Part shown: positions 39,997 to 49,604 of the stretch, piece after piece
Position numbering within the stretch: the stretch's first letter is position 1
Layout: every line of letters begins with the position of its first letter
Assembly (NCBI GenBank): GCA_016714085.1
Contig: JADJNW010000001.1
Coordinates: 1,083,442 to 1,147,441, forward strand
DNA length: 64,000 nt
Reading direction: 5' to 3'
Origin: Saprospiraceae bacterium
GTDB taxonomy: Bacteria > Bacteroidota > Bacteroidia > Chitinophagales > Saprospiraceae
Notes under the pieces: model-generated
What the model saw: only the letters and a program-made list of their open reading frames with translations
Database searches by the model: none
What the model was told of the DNA's origin: nothing
Position numbers and translations under genes: made by a program

Positions 39997-40842
39997 TTAT
40001 AACTCTAGCATCATAATAGAAACCTTTGTTCCTTCGCCAGGCTTTGACCGGATTTCCAGATCCATCATGGCTTTTAGGGCTTCATTTTTAAGATTTTTAA
40101 GCCCATTACTCCCACTTTTACCAGGATTATCAGGATCAAATCCTTTTCCATTATCTTGTATTTCTATTCGTATTCCCTTTTTTTGTTGTAGTATGTGGAT
40201 GGAAGCTTCCGTTGCTTCTGACCATTTTGCAATGTTACCAATGACTTCTTTCAGCGCTAAATACAATTTATCAATCCGCCCAACATCAATCTTTATTTCT
40301 TTATCAAAATTGAGTTCATTTTTATAATCTAATGTAATGTTTTTGGCAGAAAGCATATCCTTGGCTTCCGTATGAATTTTATCAAATACTATTTTTAAAG
40401 TATTTTTATCAGGATCAAGGATGTCAAATACAAAGCGTAACTTAACCGAAACATCCTCCAAGATGGATTGAATTTTATCCAGATTCTTAGTTGCCTTGGG
40501 ATCGGTGGAAACAAACTTTTCTTTCAACATCTCAACTCGCCCCAGTACGCTACTCAAATCATTGCCAATATTATTATGCAATCGAACGCTCCAATCACTG
40601 CGCATCCGCTGCATTTTATCTCTCGACCTATAATTGCTCAGCATAATAAAATAAAGAGCACCTCCAAATAGTAATAAAAGATATAAAGCAAGTATGACAG
40701 AAAATCCCCAACTATCGAGAAATGTATCATTTAATAAAATGATTTTTACAATGAATATTTCATTACTTTTTATTAGAAAGTAAGAATAGAATGATGCCGT
40801 TATTCCATAAAGGCTTAAAGTTGGTAAAACCATTTCACGCAC
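39997..40842 (-). CDS. Sensor histidine kinase, NarX/DesK-like
   Basis: 281 aa. There are two N-terminal transmembrane helices (around 10-25 and 45-70), then a dimerisation helix with RLHNNIGNDLSSVLGR, where the histidine of RLHNN is the expected phosphorylation site. The HATPase_c domain has an N-box-like VIGNIAKWSEA and G-box DNGKGFDPDNPGKSGSNGL. It is short, with no large sensory domain, so it probably senses through its membrane part. It pairs with the response regulator immediately downstream. Confidence 0.88.
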   Translation of the reverse strand: MREMVLPTLSLYGITASFYSYFLIKSNEIFIVKIILLNDTFLDSWGFSVILALYLLLLFGGALYFIMLSNYRSRDKMQRMRSDWSVRLHNNIGNDLSSVLGRVEMLKEKFVSTDPKATKNLDKIQSILEDVSVKLRFVFDILDPDKNTLKIVFDKIHTEAKDMLSAKNITLDYKNELNFDKEIKIDVGRIDKLYLALKEVIGNIAKWSEATEASIHILQQKKGIRIEIQDNGKGFDPDNPGKSGSNGLKNLKNEALKAMMDLEIRSKPGEGTKVSIMMLEL

Positions 40843-41052
40843 TATCCGATTTGTTAGTGTTGTTTTTTATTTACAGTGCTTCATACTTATTTAAGAGGTG
40901 TAAATTTTGACTGATGAGACTTGAGGGAATTATGCAGGATTATAATTTGCTATAAAGTTATAGATTTGTAGCATTTTTGCAAACTATGCGACAAATTATT
41001 TTTAAAAAATGGCAAAAAACAAAATAATGATACAAAATAGTGTATTATACAA

Positions 41053-41096
41053 AATAAAAGACTTCCAGAGATTTTAATCCCGGAAGCCTTTTATTA
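41053..41096 (-). terminator. Rho-independent terminator of the TolB-barrel gene
   Basis: AATAAAAG-ACTTCC pairs with GGAAGC-CTTTTATT around a loop, with flanking A/T tracts on both sides. It lies just beyond the stop at 41111. Confidence 0.7.
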
Positions 41097-41110
41097 AATG
41101 ATATTTTAAT

Positions 41111-44100
41111 TTACCAACCGGGTATAATATTTAGTCCAAATACAAATTTTCCACCTTTGAGGAATGGTCGTGCATAATAGGGCTCTAAAATAAGTGCCCC
41201 AAAGAGATTCACGCGCAAGGATACACCTGCACTAAATACGGGTTTGATCTTGGGATATAAAGTTCGATATAATGTTTCGCCTGTTGCCGGGTCAGTGATC
41301 AGGCCTTCTACATCTGGATCGGTGACGGGAATGGGATCGCCATTGAAATCTCTTTGTAAAATGCTGCCGTCAAATTGATCATAATTTGTAAAGGCAATAC
41401 CGCCATCTACAAAGAAGTTGAGGTCGCTAAATAAAAAGCCTGACTTGATAAGCGCCAATTGCTCTGGCCCCGTAAATGGTATGCGAATTTCAAAATTGGA
41501 AACAAGCAATTTGCTACCAATGAGTTGATCCGACAATTCTCCTGTTTGAGCAAGGATATTTTGTACCGTTTCCTGGCTGTAACCTTCAGAGGCAAAGCGA
41601 TCTAAGCCATTTTGCAAAAGAAAATCTTCGATTCTATTATAATTATAGCCGCGCACAAACCAAGGACTGCCTATATAATTAGGATAAAAAATGTCAGCAT
41701 CTTCGCCATACCTGCCTGTATGCATGGCTCGAAATGCAAATCCAATCGGTTTGAAAAATCGGTAAACACGAAAATCGGCAGTCGGTGATGCAAAAGTATA
41801 TTCGCCAATGTATTGGTCAATACCCAAACGGAATCGATGTCCTTCGAGCGGAGCGGTCAATCCAAAATAAGAATTATCGCCGACAAGTGCTGTACCCAAA
41901 CTCCAAAGATTGAAGCCGGGTTCACTGTCTAATTTATCTCGCTCCTGGCCAAGGTAAGAGCCTCTATAATAACCATTATTAGTCGCGATGGCGGTATAAA
42001 CGTCTGAATACTGATCCACACGAGAGCTGTATCGTGTAAAAAAGGCTTGCCCTTCTACTCGCAAAGTACTGGAAAAAGGATAAATCGCTTGCCCGCCAAG
42101 GCGCTCTTCGAAGATACGCTGAATAAGATAATTATCAGTGATTACAGTACCCGTAACGCCACCAATTGTTCGCTCTTCGACTTGCGTACCTCCATAACCA
42201 AAAGAACGATAAGGCACATGTGAGGCAATGGCCCCCCAATTGAGGCGGTGTTTTCGGAAAAGATAGGACACAGAGCCTGCAAAATCAGTGATCTCACCAT
42301 TGAGCGAGGCGCTTGTGAATAATTGATTATTTCCAAGGATGTCTCCGAATAATAAATCTACACCGCCAACCAATCCTGTCTGTGTACCGAAGGCATTATT
42401 TGTACCTACGCCAGTACTACCGCCTACATAGTCTAAGCGGAACTTAGGCTTATATTTTTGTTCTGTCAGCGAGGCAATATTTCTGGTATTTTGGTCAAGA
42501 TCAGCCAGTTGTGCATCTACGATATTAGATGCCTGTCGATTCACGCGCGGCAAAGTAGCGGCATCAAAATTCACATCATTTGGATCCACTTCTTTGTTCA
42601 AAAAATCTTCCGTTTTCGCGCGATAAATGATATAGCTATTGCCAGCGTAATACATATATGCGATGCGATTGCGGCGGCGATCAATACTCATCGCGGGCGC
42701 GTAATGCGTGATACCACTTACGCCTGTAAGCATATCTGTCATTTGAAATACCTTGCCAGAAGCGGGTTCGTATTTATAAATATTGCGGAAACCATCCCGA
42801 TTAGATAAAAACCAAATATTGCCATCCGTGTCGTACATCGGGTTGAGGTTATCAGCATCCGGAAATACCTGAATATGATTGGTTTGGCGACTTGTTATCT
42901 CAAATTCTGCAAGATTAAATGACCATTTACCATCTCGACGACCGCGCTCAAAACTCAGTTCATCCGTAGCAAATAAAATTTTGTTACCATCTGCCGACCA
43001 GTGCGGATGCATTTCAGAATAAGGATCATTGGTGAGTTGCTCCACCTTTTTGGTGCGTACATTCAAAGAATACAAATCTACTTGACCTTCTTCCAAGCCA
43101 CTGAATACAATGGTTTTGCCATCAGGCGACCAAGCGGGATTGGTAAATGCGCGAACACCCTCTACCGCGATTTCATCTACGGTTTTGCCGGTTTGCGCTT
43201 CTTTGATCACGAGAATATTGCGCCCTTTTCCAAAAGCGACAAAAGCGAATCGCTCCCCATCGGGCGACCATGTTCCCGCCGATTCAATATAATCAAAATC
43301 ATCCAAATGCCCGTCACGAGTGGTGCTTGCTACTTTTCTTATAATCTCACCCTTGGTGGCATCTGCCAAGAACAAATCGATGCCAAACAAATCTTTTTCG
43401 GAAAGGAAAATAATATATCGCCCATTCGGACTCAGTACTGGCGAGATATTCATTCGACCTGCATTCTCACTCGAAAGTAGTTTCGTACCTACAAAACGCT
43501 CTTTCTTGTCGCCAAGGAAACTGGCGAATCGAGTTTTGAGCGTGCTGACCCAAAGCTCTGAAAGGTTCTCCTGACTCATATTCAGCACAATCGGACATGC
43601 TGCTTCAAAGCCAAATTTGGCAACTGTTTTGTAAAAAGGCTCGATTACTTCATCACCGTATAATCCTGTGAGAAATGCCCAGAACGCTTGCCCATAGCGG
43701 TAAGGAAAGAAATTCGGATTTTCTAAATCCTTGATAGTTGGCACTTTATCATGCAAAACTGCATCCCGCATCCACATCGCAGTATGCGCGTCCACGCTAC
43801 CGATAGACATATATTCCGCCAAGCCTTCTACCAACCACAGCGGCAAATTGCCAATATTATTGAGATTGGTCGAATCGCCATTAATCACCATATTATACTG
43901 GAAAGCGTGCACCAATTCGTGCCCCAATACATGAAAGGTTTGCTGATTGGACATTGCAAAAGGCAAAATGACGCGGTTCTTAAAAGCTTCTGTCACCCCA
44001 CCTGTACCAACACCCACCTGCCCGAAAATGGCATTCGTTTGTTGAAAATCGGCGTGATTGTTGTACAAAATCAGCGGATTCTTACTCAAAATAGTGTCTT

Positions 44101-44329
44101 TCAGCACATTCTGGTGCATTTGATACCACTGCTCCGCCCATTCTGCAAACTGGGTCAGATTCTCTTGATTCTGGAGGTAGTTATAAATCTCAAAATGCTC
44201 GGACTGATGCACTTTGAAGTCAAAAGTTTCATAGTTCACTTTGTTCCGGCCGAAGTACTGTGCCTTCGCTGTTATAATCGCTGAGATCAGCAGCAATAAC
44301 GCAAGGCTATATCTTTTCCACGTGTTCAT
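41111..44329 (-). CDS. Peptidase MA-like / TolB propeller / outer-membrane barrel protein
   Basis: 1072 aa from ATG 44329 (MNTWKRYSLALLLLISAIIT, a signal peptide); an upstream in-frame ATG at 44395 adds 22 unlikely residues. An N-terminal zinc-peptidase-like domain has HELVH at about 137-141 (VLGHELVHAFQY) and WLVEGLAEYMS. A six-bladed TolB/PD40 propeller follows with repeats such as SPNGRYIIF, WSPDGERFAF, WSPDGKTIVF and WSADGNKILF. The C-terminal ~400 residues look like an outer-membrane beta-barrel of the surface-antigen/patatin-barrel type and end GLNIIPGW. The protein therefore probably spans the outer membrane with a propeller and peptidase on one face. Function is unknown. Confidence 0.8.
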   Translation of the reverse strand: MNTWKRYSLALLLLISAIITAKAQYFGRNKVNYETFDFKVHQSEHFEIYNYLQNQENLTQFAEWAEQWYQMHQNVLKDTILSKNPLILYNNHADFQQTNAIFGQVGVGTGGVTEAFKNRVILPFAMSNQQTFHVLGHELVHAFQYNMVINGDSTNLNNIGNLPLWLVEGLAEYMSIGSVDAHTAMWMRDAVLHDKVPTIKDLENPNFFPYRYGQAFWAFLTGLYGDEVIEPFYKTVAKFGFEAACPIVLNMSQENLSELWVSTLKTRFASFLGDKKERFVGTKLLSSENAGRMNISPVLSPNGRYIIFLSEKDLFGIDLFLADATKGEIIRKVASTTRDGHLDDFDYIESAGTWSPDGERFAFVAFGKGRNILVIKEAQTGKTVDEIAVEGVRAFTNPAWSPDGKTIVFSGLEEGQVDLYSLNVRTKKVEQLTNDPYSEMHPHWSADGNKILFATDELSFERGRRDGKWSFNLAEFEITSRQTNHIQVFPDADNLNPMYDTDGNIWFLSNRDGFRNIYKYEPASGKVFQMTDMLTGVSGITHYAPAMSIDRRRNRIAYMYYAGNSYIIYRAKTEDFLNKEVDPNDVNFDAATLPRVNRQASNIVDAQLADLDQNTRNIASLTEQKYKPKFRLDYVGGSTGVGTNNAFGTQTGLVGGVDLLFGDILGNNQLFTSASLNGEITDFAGSVSYLFRKHRLNWGAIASHVPYRSFGYGGTQVEERTIGGVTGTVITDNYLIQRIFEERLGGQAIYPFSSTLRVEGQAFFTRYSSRVDQYSDVYTAIATNNGYYRGSYLGQERDKLDSEPGFNLWSLGTALVGDNSYFGLTAPLEGHRFRLGIDQYIGEYTFASPTADFRVYRFFKPIGFAFRAMHTGRYGEDADIFYPNYIGSPWFVRGYNYNRIEDFLLQNGLDRFASEGYSQETVQNILAQTGELSDQLIGSKLLVSNFEIRIPFTGPEQLALIKSGFLFSDLNFFVDGGIAFTNYDQFDGSILQRDFNGDPIPVTDPDVEGLITDPATGETLYRTLYPKIKPVFSAGVSLRVNLFGALILEPYYARPFLKGGKFVFGLNIIPGW

Positions 44330-44875
44330 ATTAAGAACGGTTTTAAAAAATAAGACGATTGATAATTGCGAGTTGTTCATAATGCGAAGTTTCATTTGGT
44401 CAACAATAATGGACAGTTTTTTAAACTTAAATCGTTGGTAAAGGCTTTTTTATTCTTGAATTTGTTCAATTAATCTACGTGTAAATCGGTTCAATTCGCT
44501 TTATTAACAATTGTTAAAGGCAGAATGGTGTTTGTTGTTCGTTAAAATTGTCTTAAACAAATTTTGTTCGCAAGCTACATGACAAAATATTGCTACACAA
44601 CTCTTTAGGTAAAAATTTGACCTTTTAGTTGTTATTTGATTAACCTGCTATTACAATTTTACTTGTAAATCCTTTTGCAAAAAATAAAAATTTGAAAATC
44701 GATTTTTATTTATTCAACGAACGAACATTTGTATTGTTTTTCTAATAAAGAGTAGCCATAAATTTCGTAATTTTGTGCCACTTTTGAACTCAGTCGTAAC
44801 CAAATTTTAAAAACCAATCGAAGCTCAGGTACGCCAATCGTACTCTTAACTTCGCACTTCTAACTTCGTTAACGG
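44330..44875. other. AT-rich intergenic region between divergent genes
   Basis: About 546 bp, with no gene found. A TAnnTTTG match (TAATTTTG, 44768-44775) lies ~100 bp before icmF, but no TTG is seen at the expected -33 distance. The last 50 bp hold the self-similar leader CTTAACTTCGCACTTCTAAC before the icmF ATG. Confidence 0.5.
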
Positions 44876-47800
44876 ATGGAACCAATTGCGCCTTACCAAC
44901 CGAATAATAAAGTACGCCTTGTCACGGCGGCTTCGCTTTTTGACGGGCACGACGCTGCCATCAACATCATGCGGCGCATTCTGCAAAGCTCCGGTGCCGA
45001 AATCATTCATTTAGGGCATAATCGCTCCGTCGAGGAAATTGTGAATACTGCTATTCAGGAGGATGTGCAGGGCATTGCCATTACGTCGTATCAGGGAGGT
45101 CACGTGGAGTTTTTTAAATATGCGTATGATCTTCTAAAAGAACGTGGTGCGGAGCATATTAAACTATTTGGTGGAGGCGGTGGGACTATCCTTCCTTCTG
45201 AAATTGAGGAGTTGCAAAATTACGGCATTGCCCGGATTTATTCGCCAGATGACGGCCGGAAGATGGGTTTGCAAGGCATGATCAATGATGTGCTGAAGCA
45301 ATGCGATTTCCCGGTGGGTTTTAGTGTGAATGGTGAACTCTCTCACTTTTTGCAAAAAAATCCAAATTCGGTTGCAAGACTTATTTCCGTTGCCGAAAAC
45401 AATCCTGAGTTGTACGAAAAAGAGATTTGTCCCTACCTCCTCCCAGCCTCCTCCCAAGGAGGAGGAGCGAGCGCATCCCCACCGGGGGGACAGAGGGGAA
45501 ATGCCCCGGTTTTAGGAATTACCGGAACTGGCGGCGCGGGTAAATCGAGTTTAGTAGATGAATTAATTCGGCGTTTTTTGCTGAATTTTGAAGACAAAAC
45601 CATTGCCATTATTTCGGTCGATCCGTCCAAACGTAAGACTGGTGGGGCTTTGCTGGGCGATCGTATTCGCATGAATTCGGTGAATGACCCGCGCGTGTAT
45701 ATGCGTTCGTTGGCAACGCGGCAGAGCAATTTGGCATTGTCGAAGCACGTGCAATCGGCGGTTAATATTCTGAAAGCGGCAAAATATGATTTGATTATTC
45801 TGGAAACATCGGGCATTGGTCAATCGGATACCGAAATTACCGACCACAGTGATGTGAGTTTGTATGTAATGACACCAGAATATGGTGCGGCGACGCAGTT
45901 GGAAAAGATTGATATGCTTGACTTCGCGGATGTGATTGCGATCAATAAATTTGATAAACGCGGTGCTTTGGATGCCCTGCGCGATGTACGCAAGCAGTAT
46001 CAACGCAATCATCAATTGTGGGATAAGCCAGTGGAGGAGATGCCTGTATTTGGTACAATCGCTTCGCAGTTTAATGATCCGGGGATGAATCAGTTGTACC
46101 GAGTTGTCATTGATAAAATTGCAGAGAAAAGTAGCGCCGATTGGCAATCGGCAAAGCCTACTCCAGAGGGTATGTCTCAAAAAATCTACATCATTCCGCC
46201 TGCTCGCACGCGCTATTTGTCAGAGATTTCTGAAAATAATCGCCGCTATGATGAATGGGTAGAAAAGCAAGTTGAAATTGCCCGGAAATTATTTGGTTTA
46301 AAACAGTCTATAGAAACGGTTCAGGAACAGGAAATTATAAAAATTTTACAAGAAACATACGACCAGCTAGAACAAGATTTGGATGGTCAATGCAAACGCA
46401 TTTTGGACAATTGGAATGATAAAAAGCAGCATACGCTGCGGATGAGTATGTGTACCAGGTACGCGGCAAGGAAATTCGGGTGCCAACATTTACCAAATCG
46501 CTTTCACATACGCGCATACCGCGGGTAGCCTTGCCTAAATTCAAGGATTGGGGGGAGATTTTGCGCTGGTCTTTGCAAGAAAATGTGCCAGGAGAGTTCC
46601 CATATACAGCAGGTGTTTTTCCATTCAAGCGCAAGGAGGAAGACCCGACGCGGATGTTCGCAGGCGAAGGCGGACCGGAGCGTACAAATCGGCGTTTTCA
46701 TTATGTGTCCATTGGAATGCCCGCCAATCGGCTTTCTACAGCATTCGACTCAGTGACTTTGTATGGGGAAGACCCTGACCACCGCCCAGATATTTATGGT
46801 AAAATTGGCAATTCTGGTGTAAGCATTTGCTGTCTGGATGATGCGAAGAAATTGTATTCCGGTTTTGATTTATGCGATCCAAGGACTTCGGTTTCTATGA
46901 CGATCAATGGCCCGGCGGCTACAATTTGCGCATTTTTTATGAACGCTGCCATTGACCAGCAGTGCGAAATGTATATTCGAGAAAATGGCTTGGAGCATCT
47001 GGTGGAAGCGAAATTGAAGAAATGGTATGATGATAAAAATCTGCCACGTCCAAGTTATGAGGGCGATTTGCCGAAAGGGAATAATGGCTTGGGTTTGATG
47101 CTACTTGGCATTACAGGTGATCAGGTTTTAGAACCCGAAGTTTATAACCAATTGAAAATCAAAGCCCTTTCCTCGGTTCGCGGCACGGTTCAAGCTGATA
47201 TTTTGAAAGAAGACCAAGCACAGAATACCTGTATTTTTAGCACAGAATTTTCGTTGAAACTGATGGGCGATGTGCAGGAATATTTTATTCACAACAAGGT
47301 GCGCAATTTCTACTCGGTTTCTATTTCGGGCTATCATATTGCCGAGGCAGGCGCAAATCCGATTTCCCAATTGGCGTTTACGTTGTCGAATGGCTTTACA
47401 TTTGTAGAATACTACTTGAGTCGCGGCATGAATATTGATGATTTCGCGCCGAATTTATCGTTTTTCTTTTCTAATGGTGTTGACCCGGAGTATGCGGTGA
47501 TTGGTCGCGTAGCACGACGTATATGGGCGAAAGCTATGAAATACAAGTATAATGCTAACGAGCGGAGCCAAATGTTAAAATATCATATCCAGACCAGTGG
47601 TCGCTCCCTCCACGCTCAAGAAATTTCATTTAATGATATTCGCACCACTTTACAAGCTTTATATGCGATTTATGACAATTGTAACTCCTTGCATACCAAC
47701 GCTTACGATGAAGCTATCACGACTCCGACCGAAGAGAGTGTGCGTCGTGCCATGGCGATTCAATTGATTATTAATCATGAATTGGGCTTGGCGAAGAATG

Positions 47801-48279
47801 AAAATCCATTGCAAGGCGCTTTTATCATCGAAGAATTGACCGATTTGGTGGAAGAGGCAGTACTGATAGAATTTGATCGCATTACCGAGCGCGGCGGCGT
47901 ACTCGGCGCGATGGAAACTATGTACCAGCGCGGCAAAATTCAGGAGGAAAGCATTTATTATGAGACCCTTAAACATACAGGAGAATTGCCAATCATTGGT
48001 GTAAATACTTTTTTGAGCAAAGAAGGTTCTCCGACAATCTTACCAAAAGAAGTCATTCGTTCTACTGAAGAAGAAAAAGAAAATCAAATTCGCACCCGCG
48101 ACCAATTGCACCAAGCTAAATTAGAAATCGCACCAGAAGTTTTGAAACAATTACAACAAAGGACTTTAAACAATCAAAATATTTTTGAAGCACTAATGGA
48201 AGCGACCAAGCATTGCACGCTGGGGCAGATTACGCGGGCGTTGTATGAAGTGGGCGGTCAGTATCGGCGGAATATGTAA
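44876..48279 (+). CDS. icmF: Fused acyl-CoA mutase with B12-binding and GTPase domains (IcmF type; one frameshift)
   Basis: About 1134 aa in frames 44876-46528 and 46450-48279. Domain order is typical of IcmF. The B12-binding domain is first, with DGHDAAIN at 23-30 giving the axial histidine. Next is a MeaB/ArgK-like GTPase with GTGGAGKSS near 216 and DVIAINKFDKRG. The mutase TIM barrel follows (VSIGMPANRLSTAFDS, PRTSVSMTINGPAATICAFF, SISGYHIAEAGANP, FTLSNGFTFVEYY). The frame breaks near 46440, where one G is missing (CTGCGGATGAG; CTGCGGGATGAG restores LRDEYVYQVRG). The enzyme interconverts isobutyryl-CoA and n-butyryl-CoA and maintains its own cofactor. A GC-rich palindromic insert lies in the linker before the GTPase domain. 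Confidence 0.92.
45430..45505. repeat. GC-rich palindromic element inside icmF
   Basis: CCTCCTCCC-AA-GGAGGAGG forms a strong hairpin near 45448-45468, followed by CATCCCCACC/GGGGGGA around 45474-45490. It is translated in frame as a low-complexity linker (ASSQGGGASASPPGGQRGN) just before the GTPase domain. It resembles intergenic REP-like palindromes and differs in base composition from the surrounding coding DNA. Confidence 0.65.
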
Positions 48280-48335
48280 TTGTTTTGAGATTATTTTATC
48301 GCTTTTTTGGATGTATTTTTTTGAATTTTTCATCC

Positions 48336-48380
48336 TTATTTAAGTTTATATCCCTTAAACTTAAATAATAGTTTTTTTAT
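48336..48380 (+). terminator. Terminator downstream of icmF
   Basis: A perfect 13-bp stem (48336-48348 with 48356-48368) has a 7-nt loop and is followed by TAGTTTTTTTATTT. The stem is AT-rich, so its strength is moderate. It sits 57 bp after the icmF stop. Confidence 0.7.
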
Positions 48381-48381
48381 T

Positions 48382-48409
48382 TAACTTTGATGTCAATTAA
48401 TTGACATCA
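48382..48409 (+). promoter_or_regulatory. Fic promoter -7 box overlapping a perfect 22-bp palindrome
   Basis: TAACTTTG at 48382-48389 fits the Bacteroidota -7 consensus TAnnTTTG. It overlaps TGATGTCAATT/AATTGACATCA (48388-48409), a perfect 22-bp palindrome ending 10 bp before the fic ATG at 48419. The position fits an operator for a dimeric repressor covering the transcription start. No -33 TTG is evident. Confidence 0.65.
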
Positions 48410-48418
48410 TGCATTCTA

Positions 48419-49550
48419 ATGAAAAATTTCCAAGCAGGTCGTTTTATTGGTCAAAGTGGTTATAAGTCTTTTCTACCTGAGCGCGTCAATAGAGCCTATA
48501 GATTGGATGATCCCGAACTCTTGCTATTGCACGAAGAAGCCAGTTTGAAGTTAGGCGAATTAAGCGCTTATTCGGAATTAGTGCCCAATATTGACCATTT
48601 TATCCGATTACATATTGCAAAAGAAGCAACGGTCTCTAGTAGAATTGAAGGCACTCAAACTAATATTGAAGAGGCATTATTAAATGAGGATGACATTGAC
48701 CCAGAGCGTCGGAGTGATTGGCGAGAAGTGAATAATTATATTCGCGCCATGAATCAATCTCTTCAAGATTTGTCGACGCTTCCTCTTTCTACTCGCTTGC
48801 TCAAAAAAGCACATCAAACTCTATTAGATGGGGTTCGAGGAGAGCATAAGCTTCCTGGTGAGTTCAGAAGAAGCCAAAATTGGATTGGTGGAGCAACATT
48901 GCAAGATGCTGTTTTTATTCCACCTGTCTGGCAGGAGGTTGAATCATTAATGGGAGATCTTGAAAATTTTTTGCACAATCGTGCCACTGGATTACCCCAT
49001 GTTTTTAGGATAGCATTAGCGCACTATCAATTTGAAACGATTCACCCATTTTTGAATGGGAATGGTAGGATTGGGCGTTTATTGATCACGCTTTACTTCG
49101 TTGATACTGGAGTTTTGAGGAGCCCTCTTTTGTACTTATCTGATTTTTTTGAAAAGAACCGGGCTGCATATTATGATAATCTTACCAGAGTCAGAACCCA
49201 TAATGATATTAATCAGTGGCTGCGATTTTTCTTAGTTGGTGTTCGTGATACTTCAGCTATTGCTATCGAAGGATTAAGAAATATTTTAAGACTGAAAAAA
49301 GATTGCGAAGAAAATCGAATTACGACACTTGGAAAAAAAATGCATAATGGAAAAATTCTATTTGATTATTTATTTGATTATCCGGTTATACGCCCCGAAA
49401 AAGGTTGCTGAAATTACTGGTTTATCACAAGTATCTGCTTATAAGATGATTGAAGATTTTGAACGTTTGGGTATTCTAAAAGAAATGACTGGTGCCAGAC
49501 GGAATCGTATCTTTGTATTTGAAGAATATTTTAATATATTTAAAAAATAA
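48419..49550 (+). CDS. Fic-domain protein with N-terminal inhibitory helix and C-terminal winged helix (one frameshift)
   Basis: About 377 aa. I chose ATG 48419 (MKNFQAGRFIGQSGYKSFLP) over the TTG at 48401, which lies inside the palindrome. An N-terminal Fic_N-like region carries SSRIEG (residues ~73-78), fitting the inhibitory motif S/TxxxEG/N of class II Fic proteins. The catalytic loop HPFLNGNGRIGR is at about 209-220. The frame ends at 49411 (IRPEKGC), but the adjacent frame continues from near 49390 as KKVAEITGLSQVSAYKMIED to 49550, a winged-helix DNA-binding tail; the shift falls in a GAAAAAGG run. Fic enzymes transfer AMP to protein hydroxyls. The DNA-binding tail suggests autoregulation through the upstream palindrome. 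Confidence 0.85.
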
Positions 49551-49559
49551 GGAATATAT

Positions 49560-49601
49560 TATAAAACGTGACAGGTCTTAAAAAATCTGTCACGTTTTAT
49601 A
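49560..49601. terminator. Bidirectional terminator
   Basis: A perfect 15-bp stem (49560-49574 with 49587-49601), TATAAAACGTGACAG and its complement, has a 12-nt A-rich loop. It is shared by the convergent fic and S9 peptidase genes. Confidence 0.85.
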
Positions 49602-49604
49602 TCC

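Noticed and set aside
45563..46180. 205-codon frame opposite icmF
   Set aside because: Antisense to the conserved GTPase domain; composition without family features.
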